Source: Candidatus Nitrotoga fabula (GTDB lineage Bacteria > Pseudomonadota > Gammaproteobacteria > Burkholderiales > Gallionellaceae). From it: 64,000 nt of DNA. How positions within the stretch are numbered: position 1 is the first letter of the stretch; each line of letters starts with the position of its first letter. A program made the translations under genes and the position numbers. The notes under the pieces were generated by a model. It worked only from the letters and a program-made list of their open reading frames with translations, made no database searches and was not told the origin of the DNA. This document shows, piece after piece, positions 9,681 to 19,434 of this stretch. The stretch lies in NCBI RefSeq assembly GCF_905221025.1, contig NZ_CAJNBL010000007.1:47877-111876 (forward strand), written 5' to 3'.

Positions 9681-10850
9681 ATGAAAATTGCAATCGCAGG
9701 GACCGGATACGTCGGTTTATCAAACGGAATATTGCTCGCGCAGCGCCATGAAGTTGTGGCACTGGACATTATCCCGGAAAAAGTGGCAATGCTGAACTGT
9801 AAGGAATCGCCTATCGAGGATGCTGAACTGGCAGACTATCTCAGGAACCAGCCGCTGAATTTCCGCGCCACTCTGGATAAGCGCGAAGCGTATGAAGAAG
9901 CAGACTATGTCATCATCGCCACCCCCACCGACTACGACCCGGACACCCGTTACTTCAATACCCGATCCATTGAATCCGTCATCCGCGACGTAATGGCGAT
10001 CAACCCTCAGGCCGTCATGGTCATCAAATCTACAATACCCGTCGGCTACACCCTCAAGACCCGCAAGACCCTCGGTTGCGAAAACCTCATCTTTTCCCCC
10101 GAATTCCTGCGTGAAGGACGCGCCCTGCACGACAACCTGCACCCATCTCGCATCGTCGTTGGAGAACGTTCCCAGCGCGCCCGGATTTTTGCGGATCTGC
10201 TCAGGGAAGGGGCCGTCAAACCGGATGTGCCCGTTCTGTTTACCGGCGCGACAGAAGCAGAGGCCATCAAACTATTTGCCAATGCCTACCTCGCCATGCG
10301 CGTCGCATTCTTCAACGAACTGGATACCTATGCAGCCAGCCACGGCCTGGACAGCAGGCAGATCATCGAGGGGATCAGCCTCGATCCGCGGATTGGCGCA
10401 CATTACAACAACCCATCCTTTGGATATGGGGGCTACTGCCTGCCCAAGGATACCAGACAATTGCTTGCCAACTATCATGACATCCCGCAAAACCTGATAC
10501 ACGCGATTGTCGAATCTAATGCAACCCGCATGGATTTTATTACTGACGACATTATCAAGCGCAACCCCAAGGTCGTGGGCGTCTTCCGTCTGATCATGAA
10601 AAGCGGTTCCGACAATTTCCGCAGCTCCAGCATCCAGGGGATCATTACGCGCCTCAAGTCCAGGGGCATTGAAGTCTTCATCCACGAGCCTGCGCTCGAC
10701 GAGTCCGAATTTTTCGATTCCCCGGTAGAAAATGATCTTACGCTCTTCAAACAGAATGTTGATGTCATCATCAGCAACCGCATGTGCAACTCTCTGGCAG
10801 ATGTAGCCCACAAGGTTTACACCCGTGACATCTTCGGCAGTGACCTGTAA
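9681..10850 (+). CDS. ugd: UDP-glucose 6-dehydrogenase
   Basis: Oxidises UDP-glucose to UDP-glucuronate with two NAD+. At 389 aa it is the compact E. coli Ugd type. The N-terminal Rossmann motif [10 protein letters not shown] lies at residues 7-16. The substrate-binding stretch [15 protein letters not shown] is near 138, and the catalytic cysteine is at about residue 253 in [11 protein letters not shown]. The start is 6 bases after the UDP-glucuronate decarboxylase stop, so the two successive enzymes are co-transcribed. A gap of about 125 bases separates it from the next epimerase gene. Confidence 0.94.
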   Translation: MKIAIAGTGYVGLSNGILLAQRHEVVALDIIPEKVAMLNCKESPIEDAELADYLRNQPLNFRATLDKREAYEEADYVIIATPTDYDPDTRYFNTRSIESVIRDVMAINPQAVMVIKSTIPVGYTLKTRKTLGCENLIFSPEFLREGRALHDNLHPSRIVVGERSQRARIFADLLREGAVKPDVPVLFTGATEAEAIKLFANAYLAMRVAFFNELDTYAASHGLDSRQIIEGISLDPRIGAHYNNPSFGYGGYCLPKDTRQLLANYHDIPQNLIHAIVESNATRMDFITDDIIKRNPKVVGVFRLIMKSGSDNFRSSSIQGIITRLKSRGIEVFIHEPALDESEFFDSPVENDLTLFKQNVDVIISNRMCNSLADVAHKVYTRDIFGSDL

Positions 10851-10975
10851 ACCTGCCGCAATGCCTGACGTCATGCATGACCACGCCACCCTACCGCCAG
10901 AAGCTTCCCGCCACCGGGAAATATCCGCGGATTGGGCAAAAACAATTGGATTGATTATTGTCAGATACTGATTAC

Positions 10976-11944
10976 ATGAGAAAAATATTGGTAACCGGCG
11001 GTGCGGGATATATCGGCTCCCATACCTGTAAATTACTGGCTTTGTCTGGCTATGAGCCCGTTGCATACGACAACCTGTCCACCGGGCACAGGGAATTTGT
11101 AAAATGGGGGCCGCTGGTAACAGGTGACTTGCATGACACTGCCAGACTGACCCAAACCATGCTGGATCATAGGCCGCTGGCCGTCATACATTTCGCCGCC
11201 AGCGCCTATGTAGGCGAATCGGTAGCCAATCCGTTCAAATATTACAGAAACAACGTAGGTGGCACACTTTCCCTGCTGGAGGCGATGCGGAATGCCGGTC
11301 TCCGATACCTGGTCTTTTCAAGCACCTGCGCAACTTATGGCATACCCGAAACCGTGCCGATTCATGAGAAATGCACGCAGAGACCCATCAATCCCTACGG
11401 GCAGAGCAAAATGATGATTGAACAGATCCTGCGTGATCTCTCCGACCGGCATGAGATCAACCAGGTTTGCCTGAGATACTTCAATGCAGCGGGAGCAGAC
11501 CGGGATGGGGAAATCGGAGAAAAGCATATCCCGGAAACCCATCTAATCCCGCTGGCCATTCAGTCTGCCCTGGGAGGCCCGGAACTCAAGATATTCGGCA
11601 CGGATTTTGCCACACCGGATGGAACCGCGATACGGGATTACATTCACGTGGAAGATTTGAGCCGGGCTCACGTTCTGGCGGTTGAATACCTGTTATCTGG
11701 CGGGGCCTCGGATTGCATCAATCTGGGTACCGGACACGGAAACTCGGTAAAAGAAATTGTCCTGTCCCTGGAAGCGCTCGGGTTGCCGGTAAAAACCTGC
11801 AATGCACCGAGAAGGGAGGGCGATCCGGCCTGCCTGGTAGCAGACGCATCCCGGGCAAAACAGCAATTGAACTGGGTTCCCCGGTACCTGGATATCAGGG
11901 ACACATTAGCCACCGCTATTGCGTGGCATAAAAACCAGGGCTGA
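10976..11944 (+). CDS. UDP-sugar 4-epimerase (GalE/ExoB family)
   Basis: An NAD-dependent UDP-hexose or UDP-pentose 4-epimerase, 322 aa from the ATG at 10976; the frame is open to a TTG at 10958, but that lacks a ribosome-binding site. Motifs are VTGGAGYIGSHT at the N-terminus, FSSTCATYG with the catalytic Ser/Thr, NPYGQSKMMIE with the YxxxK pair, and GTAIRDYIHVEDL. The IFGTDFATPDGT loop and the ExoB-like C-terminus are shared with enzymes that also interconvert UDP-xylose and UDP-arabinose. Because it follows the UDP-glucuronate and UDP-xylose genes, a UDP-xylose 4-epimerase role is possible; UDP-galactose formation is the alternative. Confidence 0.85.
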   Translation: MRKILVTGGAGYIGSHTCKLLALSGYEPVAYDNLSTGHREFVKWGPLVTGDLHDTARLTQTMLDHRPLAVIHFAASAYVGESVANPFKYYRNNVGGTLSLLEAMRNAGLRYLVFSSTCATYGIPETVPIHEKCTQRPINPYGQSKMMIEQILRDLSDRHEINQVCLRYFNAAGADRDGEIGEKHIPETHLIPLAIQSALGGPELKIFGTDFATPDGTAIRDYIHVEDLSRAHVLAVEYLLSGGASDCINLGTGHGNSVKEIVLSLEALGLPVKTCNAPRREGDPACLVADASRAKQQLNWVPRYLDIRDTLATAIAWHKNQG

Positions 11945-12028
11945 TTCAATTCGTGATGTTGTACAGCCCTTCATCAACATCGTGCCGCCGGGATTTCATT
12001 CCACCCGAAAATTGCATATTGAACATAC

Positions 12029-13639
12029 ATGATTAATGCACCCGCTCCATATCTGGTCAGCCCCTTTTCTGCAACCCAGCGTTCCGTTCTGATCGGTCTG
12101 GCGGCATTCTGGCTGGCTACGGTTTTCTTTTTCTACAACTGGTGGTTCAATCCCGCCCATGTGGTAACCCCTGCCCGCTTCTGGACAATTACACTTGCAC
12201 TTTTCTGGATTACGATCCTCCCTGCCTATTTCCTGTTTTTTATTCTGCGCGCGCGCGTTCCCAACCCTGAGCTGGCAATCCCTGACGGCTGGCGCGTCGC
12301 AATGGTGGTGACCAAGGTTCCTTCGGAACCGTTCTCCCTGGTAAAAAAAACCATCGAAGGCATGTTGCGCCAGCGTTACCCGCATGATACCTGGCTTGCC
12401 GACGAAGACCCGGATCCGGAAACCGTTGCCTGGTGCCGCCGCCATGGAATCAGAATCAGCACCCGTAAAAATGTTGCCGAATATCATCAGCCGGACTGGC
12501 CAAGAAGAACGCGCTGCAAGGAAGGGAATCTTGCCTATTTCTATGACAAATTCGGCTACGATCATTATGACTTCGTGATCCAGATGGATGCCGATCACAT
12601 TCCCCAAAAAGGATACCTCGAAGAAATGCTGCGGCCTTTTGTGGACCCGGGCGTGGGTTACGTATCCGCTCCAAGCATCTGTGACCTGAACGCAGGGGAA
12701 AGCTGGGCGGCACGTGCCCGGCTGTATGCGGAAGCACACCTGCACGGGCTTCAGCAAAACGGACATACCAACCGATTTTCTCCTTTGTGTATTGGATCCC
12801 ACTATGCGGTGCGCACCAAGGCATTAAAACAGATTGGGGGGCTGGGGCCGGAACTGGCGGAAGACCACTCAACCACGCTGCTGATGAATTCTGCAGGCTG
12901 GCGGGGAGTGCATGCGATTCATGCCATCGCCCGCGGCTTCGGCCCACAGAATTTTTCTGATTTCGCCATCCAGGAATTTCAATGGGCCCGCAGCCTGACT
13001 ACCATACTGCTTGAATACACCCCCAAATATTGGCGCGGCTTGAGCTGGAGACAAAAATTTCAATTTGCATTCAGCCAGCTTTGGTATCCTCTGTTTTCCT
13101 GTTCCATGTTCGTGTTTCTGTTGCTTCCGGCCATCGCCCTGTACACCTCCACCCCATGGGTAAAAGTAATTTATCTGGATTTCCTTTGGCGTGCTTCACT
13201 CATGGTTTTACCAATGCTGCTGTTCAACTTCTACCTGACCAGACTAAAACTTGCGCGACCCCTTTCTGCGAAAGTAATTTCCTGGGAAAGCATACTGTTT
13301 TTGTTTGTTAGATGGCCATGGTCCCTGCTCGGATGCATCATCGCAGTCTGGGATCATTTCAAGGGCCGGCGCGCAGCCTTCAAAATCACTCCCAAACCCG
13401 GGGTTCCAGGGACAGATCCTGCCATTCCGCTCCGTTTTTCCCTGCCTTATCTCGCTTTCTCGCTATTTGCACTCGCTCCGGTATTTGTAATGGAACAGGC
13501 ACCCGGGATATCAGGTTATATCATCTTCAGCCTGCTCAATGCATTGATCTACGCACTGATCTTCTCGATGGTCGTTTTTCCAGCGCCAGCCACCGACCCT
13601 GACGAGGATCTAAATCCCCTGATCGAGGAAAAAATATAA
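12029..13639 (+). CDS. Membrane family 2 glycosyltransferase (cellulose-synthase-like)
   Basis: A processive polysaccharide synthase, 536 aa. Two N-terminal membrane segments (about 24-45 and 50-72) precede a cytoplasmic GT2 domain carrying the expected acidic motifs: ADEDPDPET near 120, the metal-binding DAD (QMDADHIPQ) near 188, a TED-like AEDH near 276 and the QxxxW-type QEFQWARS near 316. At least four further membrane segments follow. There is no PilZ domain, so it is not the usual c-di-GMP-controlled BcsA. The stop codon abuts the ATG of the GH26-like hydrolase without a gap. Neighbouring genes supply UDP-glucuronate, UDP-xylose and a UDP-sugar epimer, so the donor may be a pentose; this is inference. 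Confidence 0.88.
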   Translation: MINAPAPYLVSPFSATQRSVLIGLAAFWLATVFFFYNWWFNPAHVVTPARFWTITLALFWITILPAYFLFFILRARVPNPELAIPDGWRVAMVVTKVPSEPFSLVKKTIEGMLRQRYPHDTWLADEDPDPETVAWCRRHGIRISTRKNVAEYHQPDWPRRTRCKEGNLAYFYDKFGYDHYDFVIQMDADHIPQKGYLEEMLRPFVDPGVGYVSAPSICDLNAGESWAARARLYAEAHLHGLQQNGHTNRFSPLCIGSHYAVRTKALKQIGGLGPELAEDHSTTLLMNSAGWRGVHAIHAIARGFGPQNFSDFAIQEFQWARSLTTILLEYTPKYWRGLSWRQKFQFAFSQLWYPLFSCSMFVFLLLPAIALYTSTPWVKVIYLDFLWRASLMVLPMLLFNFYLTRLKLARPLSAKVISWESILFLFVRWPWSLLGCIIAVWDHFKGRRAAFKITPKPGVPGTDPAIPLRFSLPYLAFSLFALAPVFVMEQAPGISGYIIFSLLNALIYALIFSMVVFPAPATDPDEDLNPLIEEKI

Positions 13640-14605
13640 ATGAACAGGTGGATCGCTTACATTCTGGTAATTTGTGCATTGACCCTGCCGGCCCTTGGCA
13701 TCTTTCTCAAGGGAAAACCGGGCATCCAGGGGATTCTATATGGCGCGCAGGAAGTATGGGCTCCCCCCATTTCACAGGTCAAGCACTCCACAATTCAGTA
13801 TGGAGTCTACGACCCTGCATTTGCATCGGGGAAAGAAAATACTTTCCGTGACGCCAAAGGTATCGGCATCGAGCATATTTTTGTTTCCTGGCTGTACATT
13901 GATCCGGCATATATTGAAAAAATTCACCAGTACGCCAAGGACCGCAATCGCTGGCTGATGATTACGATTGAACCATCCTCCGATGCCAGATCCTCCTCTC
14001 CGGAAGAATACCTGGACCAGATACGTACAGGAGGATATGACCAGGAAATCGAAAAAACCTGTAAAAGTCTCGGCCACTTGAACGCGCCGCTTTTCATACG
14101 CTGGGGCCATGAAATGGAAACCAACCAGAAAAGGTATCCCTGGTCCGGGCAGCTTCCCGAAAAATACATCTCCGCCTATCAGCATTTTGTCCGTTCCTGC
14201 CGGAAATGGGTTGTCGAGGCATATTACGTCTGGTCCCCGGCCGGAGATCCACGCATGGTTCACTACTGGCCAACCGAAGCATATGTAGACTACGTTGGCC
14301 TGTCGGTATATTCAATCCCAACCTTGAACGACCCATCTTATGGACATCAACCCTCGTTTTCAGAGGTTTTTAACCCGAAATATGAACGGGCGGCCCTTTA
14401 TGGTCGCCCAGTAATGATCGCAGAACTCGGCGTATCCGGCGAACCGGCCTTCCAGGAATCGTGGCTACGCGAACTTTTCCGGAATGCAGATCAATACCCC
14501 CTGCTCAAGACCGCGGTTTATTTTAATGCGAAAGACCACCCCGGAGTATGGAAAAACCTGAGTTACATCCCCGACTGGAGGATATCCAGCAAAACTTTTG
14601 AATAG
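13640..14605 (+). CDS. GH26-like glycoside hydrolase, membrane-anchored or secreted
   Basis: A 321 aa protein with an N-terminal hydrophobic segment (residues 4-24, signal peptide or anchor) and a TIM-barrel hydrolase domain of GH26 type. The probable acid/base glutamate is in FIRWGHEMET (about residue 157) and the nucleophile in MIAELGVSG (about residue 262), the usual GH26 spacing. Known members cleave beta-mannans, beta-1,3-xylan or mixed-linkage glucans. It starts directly at the stop of the GT2 synthase, so the two are translationally linked. A periplasmic hydrolase tied to a synthase usually trims or releases the polymer, as BcsZ does for cellulose. Confidence 0.8.
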   Translation: MNRWIAYILVICALTLPALGIFLKGKPGIQGILYGAQEVWAPPISQVKHSTIQYGVYDPAFASGKENTFRDAKGIGIEHIFVSWLYIDPAYIEKIHQYAKDRNRWLMITIEPSSDARSSSPEEYLDQIRTGGYDQEIEKTCKSLGHLNAPLFIRWGHEMETNQKRYPWSGQLPEKYISAYQHFVRSCRKWVVEAYYVWSPAGDPRMVHYWPTEAYVDYVGLSVYSIPTLNDPSYGHQPSFSEVFNPKYERAALYGRPVMIAELGVSGEPAFQESWLRELFRNADQYPLLKTAVYFNAKDHPGVWKNLSYIPDWRISSKTFE

Positions 14606-14814
14606 CGTTCATGATTTCCCGGCTCCAGATGATGCGCACTCGGGACAGGAATGGCGGTTATAGCCTTGAACCCCTATTGCACTCTGCAAAAATCCCTGCA
14701 ATTTGCTGAAAAAGTCTCCTGCAGTGCGCAATCACAACAGCGCCTACGCTTCGCAAACCATAAAATGCTGCCAAACCATACTGTGGATTCCCTTTGGCTG
14801 CTGGCTGGCGCAAC

Positions 14815-16044
14815 TCAGCCAGGCTGGCCATCGGATCGTGGCCGCCAGTAGACAGTCAGATAACGTACGGCCCACGTAACGAAACACGCCAGCCAGACTA
14901 TCCCGGCAACAAAATGCAGCCAGGGGCTGACGGCTATAAACAGCATGTCTGCCAGCACCCGCAGCAAAGCAGCGAGCTGCAACCCCACGAACAGAACATA
15001 GACTGAACGCCCCACTTTCATCGGCATTCCGGCATGACCCAGGGTTACACGCGTGGCCATGCCGATCAGCAGGGTAGCGAAGCAGCCTATCGTTAGCGCA
15101 TGTAACGGAGCGAGTCCCCAGATCATGGTATTGCCGTGACTGAGGAGCGAAGCGAAGCTTTGCAAAGCAAACAGCAGCATGGCAATCCCAAGCCATGCAA
15201 ATCCAAGGTGCAGAACGGCCAGTAACGGAACTTGCAGACTGCGGCGGAATCCCCATCTATTCGCCAGAAAAAGCGCCACGAACGCCAAGGGAAAATCGCA
15301 CAGCCAGAGCCAGACAGATGCGCCATTCACTTCCAGCATCCCATGCCCGGCACTGGCCGCCAGCATGACCCACCAGGCCCATTCTGGACTTGCAATCGGC
15401 TGCTGCTTCAGCGCACTGGCAGTAAAAAACGGGATCATGCGATGCGCGATGCTGGAAAACACCGGCAGCAGGAACAGCCACAGTCCGCCCTGGACAGAGA
15501 GGCGCAACCACGAAGCATCCCCGCCCCACAGCCAGGCAAGATAGGCCAGGAGCCCGCACCAGCCCAGACACAAAGCGATGAAAATGATTTGCGGGTGCCG
15601 CTTGTCCTGGCGCGGGGTATCGATCAATACACGCAACAGCGCATTTTGTGCCACTCCCCATCCGGATAGCGTACATATGACGGAGATGATCAATACGGCA
15701 TGGCTGAATAGCAACCCGGCATAAAAACCGACTAACCCCAGCATCAACAATGCAAAGGCGGGCACATATTGACGCGGGGCAATTTCCCTGCCTTTCATCC
15801 AACGCGGGTAGGTGGTCATCAGGAAACCGAACATAAACATTGGAAACAGGCCGTAGATCATCAGCCAGGGGTGTGCCACACCTGGCGCAATTTTCCATGC
15901 GACTGCCTGCCATGAAAGAACATGCCTTGACCCCAGTTCTGCCAGCAGCCACACCATGGCAGCAACCGCCTGCAATGCGCCTCCAAAGAACATCACGCGA
16001 TGAGGCGCTGCCGTAAAGATCTGCCATCTTTTTGAAATCAGCAT
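14815..16044 (-). CDS. nnrS: NnrS family membrane protein
   Basis: A 409 aa inner-membrane protein with about twelve hydrophobic segments. Family-specific stretches are HPWLMIYGLFPMFMFGFLMT (about residues 78-97), SIAHRMIPFFTASAL near 210 and LHALTIGCFATLLIGMATRV near 312. NnrS proteins contain haem and copper and are linked to nitric oxide metabolism and resistance to nitrosative stress. No nitric-oxide reductase or NnrR-type regulator lies nearby, so here it appears as an orphan. The 290 bases upstream show no FNR-like palindrome that I can recognise. Confidence 0.9.
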   Translation of the reverse strand: MLISKRWQIFTAAPHRVMFFGGALQAVAAMVWLLAELGSRHVLSWQAVAWKIAPGVAHPWLMIYGLFPMFMFGFLMTTYPRWMKGREIAPRQYVPAFALLMLGLVGFYAGLLFSHAVLIISVICTLSGWGVAQNALLRVLIDTPRQDKRHPQIIFIALCLGWCGLLAYLAWLWGGDASWLRLSVQGGLWLFLLPVFSSIAHRMIPFFTASALKQQPIASPEWAWWVMLAASAGHGMLEVNGASVWLWLCDFPLAFVALFLANRWGFRRSLQVPLLAVLHLGFAWLGIAMLLFALQSFASLLSHGNTMIWGLAPLHALTIGCFATLLIGMATRVTLGHAGMPMKVGRSVYVLFVGLQLAALLRVLADMLFIAVSPWLHFVAGIVWLACFVTWAVRYLTVYWRPRSDGQPG

Positions 16045-16334
16045 GATAAAAATCTACAGGTTACTGCAATCCGAAGACACGATCATTGAACGGGCGCATA
16101 TTAAAACGGCAAGGAAGGATCCAGTTTTTATCTGGCAGCGCAGTATAACTTTAATTCTGGAGCCGCTCGCCAAATTCATGCGATGTCAGGGAATTTCGGT
16201 TGCCGAAAGTTCAAATATCACAGGGAGGCGGTTTTTTGCCGGCATAGCTATTCGGATTTGCGATTCTTCCGGCTTGAAGGCATGATAACGGGGGAACCCC
16301 GTATTTCGTTCCCGCTGACCTTTGACGCTAGCCT
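16045..16334. other. Divergent intergenic region between nnrS and phrB
   Basis: A 290-base stretch that must hold the promoters of both divergent genes. I find no strong -35/-10 pair, no clear palindrome and no conserved small frame. Confidence 0.4.
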
Positions 16335-17840
16335 ATGCCTCATTATGACAAGTCGCTCGTCTGGTTTCGCCGCGATTTACGCTGCGATGACCATGCCGCT
16401 TTGCACCAAGCGCTCGAAGCCAGCCGCCTGGTTTTTTGTGTGTTCATTTTTGACAGCCACATCCTGGATCGGCTGCTGGCTTGCGGGGCGCGGGCAGACC
16501 GCAGGGTGGAATTCATTCATTCCAGCCTCCTGTCGCTTGATGCCGCACTGAAAAAACATGGCGGCGCCCTGATCGTGCGCCACGCCAACCCGGTTGCAGC
16601 CATACCGGAACTTGCGCGGGAACTCTGCATTGATGCGGTATTCGTGAATCATGATTACGAGCCGGATGCAATTGCGCGCGACGCCTCGGTTGCCCAACAG
16701 CTCAAGTCCGGCGGCTGCGCCTGGCATAGCTACAAAGATCAGGTAATCTGGGAAAAAGACGAAATACTGACCCTGTCCGGCAAACCGTATTCCATTTATA
16801 CCCCATATAAAAATGCCTGGCTGAACAAATTTCAGCCTGCGGCAGAATATTGGGATCTATCCTCCCTAAATCCATGGGATATCCAGTCTATGCCAGGCGT
16901 GCTTGCTGCCCCCGGCCGCATCTCACCGATTCCCTCGCTGAAGGAGCTGGGATTTGAAACCACCGACTTATCCGGGCTCAACATGTCACCCGGGATGCAA
17001 GGTGCGCAGACATTGCTGGACGATTTCCTGCCGCGCATGAAAAATTACCGGGACAGACGTGATTTCCCTGCAATTAAAGGCCCATCCTATCTTTCAGTGC
17101 ATCTCCGCTTCGGGACAATTTCCATTCGTGAACTGACACGCCGTGCCATGCAGGCGATCGCATCAGGCGAGGGCGGCGAAGGCGCCATGTCCTGGCTGTC
17201 GGAACTGATCTGGCGCGACTTCTATTTTATGATCCTGTACCACTATCCTCATGTCACGCAGCATGCATTCCGGCCGGAATACGACCGTATCCGCTGGGAA
17301 TCCGGCCCCGAAGCGGACAATACATTTCTTGCCTGGTGCGAAGGGCGCACCGGATACCCGCTGATCGATGCAGCCATGCTCCAGCTGAATCAGACCGGCT
17401 ATATGCACAATCGTCTGCGCATGGTAACGGCATCCTTCCTGATCAAACATCTGGGCATAGACTGGCGGCGCGGGGAGCGGTATTTTGCGCTGAAACTCAA
17501 CGATTTTGACCTGGCTGCCAACAATGGAGGCTGGCAGTGGGCCGCTTCGTCCGGTTGTGATGCCCAGCCTTATTTCCGGATATTCAATCCCGTCAGGCAA
17601 TCCGAGAAATTTGATGCGGAAGGCAAATTCATACGGCGCTACCTGCCGCAACTGGCACAGCTTGATGCCAGACACATCCATGCCCCCTGGCTGCTTTCCG
17701 AAGCAGAGCGGGTAAAAGCCGGCGTCATTTACAACAAAAATTATCCGGCGCCAATTGTCATGCATGACCAGGCACGCCGGAAAACCCTCGCCCGCTATGC
17801 GGTAGTCCGAAAAACCACGGTTCACGATCCATCAGTTTAA
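16335..17840 (+). CDS. phrB: Deoxyribodipyrimidine photolyase
   Basis: Repairs cyclobutane pyrimidine dimers with blue light, FADH- and an antenna cofactor. The 501 aa protein has the N-terminal Rossmann-like photolyase domain (SLVWFRRDLRCDDHAAL, residues 5-21) and the C-terminal FAD-binding helical domain. The latter carries NRLRMVTASFLIKHLGIDWR near 357 and the signature WQWAASSGCDAQPYFRIFNP near 400. It is close to the class I (CPD) photolyases of E. coli type. It converges on the acyl-carrier-protein end of the next operon across a 131-base gap. Confidence 0.95.
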   Translation: MPHYDKSLVWFRRDLRCDDHAALHQALEASRLVFCVFIFDSHILDRLLACGARADRRVEFIHSSLLSLDAALKKHGGALIVRHANPVAAIPELARELCIDAVFVNHDYEPDAIARDASVAQQLKSGGCAWHSYKDQVIWEKDEILTLSGKPYSIYTPYKNAWLNKFQPAAEYWDLSSLNPWDIQSMPGVLAAPGRISPIPSLKELGFETTDLSGLNMSPGMQGAQTLLDDFLPRMKNYRDRRDFPAIKGPSYLSVHLRFGTISIRELTRRAMQAIASGEGGEGAMSWLSELIWRDFYFMILYHYPHVTQHAFRPEYDRIRWESGPEADNTFLAWCEGRTGYPLIDAAMLQLNQTGYMHNRLRMVTASFLIKHLGIDWRRGERYFALKLNDFDLAANNGGWQWAASSGCDAQPYFRIFNPVRQSEKFDAEGKFIRRYLPQLAQLDARHIHAPWLLSEAERVKAGVIYNKNYPAPIVMHDQARRKTLARYAVVRKTTVHDPSV

Positions 17841-17971
17841 AAACAGCCTCTGTGCACCAGAGACCTGAAGCCTGTGCAGATTCTCTGGCATCCCACTCTG
17901 CTTTCCAGTCCAACAGCGCAGCAACTACTCCCGCCAGGGATATTCCGGTATATCTGTCTGTTGCGCAAAAT

Positions 17972-18235
17972 TTATTGCTGCGCAGCGCATCGACGCGCCA
18001 GATATTCCACCGCACCGTTCAATGTGACGAGCTTGGCATAATCCTGTTCAGGAATATCAATGCCAAGGATTTCATGCACCCGGATAATCAGATTAAGGAA
18101 ATCAAACGAATCCATGTCGATCTGTTCGCGAAGGGGCAGGTCTGCCGCAATACTACCGGGATCGATCTCCGGCGCAATGCCGCCCAGGGCATCCACAATC
18201 GCCTGCCGGATTTCCTCGCGGCTTCGTGGCGTCAT
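17972..18235 (-). CDS. Acyl carrier protein (last gene of the acs-PDH operon)
   Basis: An 87 aa acyl carrier protein. The phosphopantetheine attachment serine is in IDMDSFDFLNL (about residue 42), matching the DSL/DSF motif, flanked by the expected acidic helices. Its ATG overlaps the E2 stop by 4 bases, so it is translated from the same message as the four upstream genes. No fatty-acid synthesis gene is nearby, so it is not the housekeeping AcpP. A carrier protein coupled to a 2-oxoacid dehydrogenase implies that acyl groups may be passed to or from the pantetheine arm; the true partner is unknown. Confidence 0.88.
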   Translation of the reverse strand: MTPRSREEIRQAIVDALGGIAPEIDPGSIAADLPLREQIDMDSFDFLNLIIRVHEILGIDIPEQDYAKLVTLNGAVEYLARRCAAQQ

Positions 18236-19434
18236 CGTAGTCGCTCCGGTTCCTGCAACAGCTTTCCCAGGGTAGCAAGGAACAATCCGCCACTATGCCC
18301 ATCGCTGGCACGATGATCGGCTGCGAGGGTAGCCGTGGCCACCTTGCGTGCCACGACCGCACCTTGATCGACCCAAGGCTTTTCGCTTGTTTTTCCAAGG
18401 CCGATGATTGCAACCTGCGGCGGATAAATCACGCCAAACACCCCGTCAACACCCTGTTCACCGAGATTCGTGAAGGTCACGGTAGGATCGTTCATCTCCG
18501 AACTGCGCAACCGTCCGCCGCGCACGCGGGTGATCAGGTCGCGCAGATCTGCCATCAGCTGGTCGAGACTTTTCTTGTCCGCATCATGAATGGCAGGGGC
18601 AACCAGGCCGCCGCCACGCATGGAAATCGCCATGCCAAGATGGACTGCCGCAGATGACCGGAAAGCGCCGTCGATCCAGAATCCATTGAGTTCCGGCACT
18701 TCGCGCAAAGCAAGCGCCAGCGCCTTCATGCACGGAATGACTGGCAGCAGCCGTCGCGTCACATTCCGCTTCAGGTTCTCGGATGAAAGCCATGCGCTTA
18801 CCGCGCTCATGTCGATGTCAGTAGCAAGATAGTAGTGAGGAATCTCGCGCTTGGAACGGGCCATCGCCGCAGCAATGGCCTTGCGCATCTGTGATTGCCA
18901 GTCCGAGGAAGCGGGCTGAATGGCCGGTTGAGCCTTCATTGCAGCCTGGGCGGCACGTTCAATGTCGGCACGGGAAATCTCTGCCCCCGTCTCTGCTACT
19001 GACAGCGATGCAATCTCCACGCCCAGTTCTTCTGCAAGCTTGCGCGCGGAAGGCGATACTCGCGGACGGACAGGAGATATTCTGGAAACAGGGGGAATAC
19101 CAGCGCGGGACGGGCTGGCTCCAGATAAAACAGATGCCGCCTCCACACCCGCCGCTTCCTGCAATCCGGAAATATCCTGCGCTCCGGCCACGGGCTCGCC
19201 GGCAGTGCGCAACAACGCGAGAAGCTCTCCAACTGGCACCTTCCTGCCCGATTCAACCAGGATCTGGTCCACCGTTCCGGTTTCCCATATCTCCACGTCC
19301 ACGGCGCCTTTCTGGGTTTCGACCACGGCAACCACCTGCCCGCGCTTTACCTCGTCGCCCGGCCTAACCAGCCACTCGACAAGCGTTCCAGCCTCCATGT
19401 CCGCCCCTAATGAAGGCATCCGGAACTCATACAT
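18232..19434 (-). CDS. 2-oxoacid dehydrogenase E2 (lipoyl acyltransferase)
   Basis: The acyltransferase core of a pyruvate/acetoin-type dehydrogenase complex, 400 aa. An N-terminal lipoyl domain (residues 1-78) has the modified lysine in [10 protein letters not shown] (about 43). An E3/E1-binding domain follows near 125-165 ([14 protein letters not shown]), then the catalytic domain ending with the His/Asp motif [14 protein letters not shown] near 372. It overlaps E1-beta by 8 bases and the acyl carrier gene by 4. It is distinct from the aceF product at 27.8-29.1 kb, which has a different lipoyl motif. No E3 gene is linked. Confidence 0.9.
   Translation of the reverse strand: MYEFRMPSLGADMEAGTLVEWLVRPGDEVKRGQVVAVVETQKGAVDVEIWETGTVDQILVESGRKVPVGELLALLRTAGEPVAGAQDISGLQEAAGVEAASVLSGASPSRAGIPPVSRISPVRPRVSPSARKLAEELGVEIASLSVAETGAEISRADIERAAQAAMKAQPAIQPASSDWQSQMRKAIAAAMARSKREIPHYYLATDIDMSAVSAWLSSENLKRNVTRRLLPVIPCMKALALALREVPELNGFWIDGAFRSSAAVHLGMAISMRGGGLVAPAIHDADKKSLDQLMADLRDLITRVRGGRLRSSEMNDPTVTFTNLGEQGVDGVFGVIYPPQVAIIGLGKTSEKPWVDQGAVVARKVATATLAADHRASDGHSGGLFLATLGKLLQEPERLR

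Noticed and set aside
17839..17862. Possible terminator between phrB and the acyl-carrier-protein gene (5-bp CTCTG/CAGAG stem, short T-run on the minus strand)
   Set aside because: The stem is only 5 bp and is separated from the T-run by 4 bases; too weak to list.
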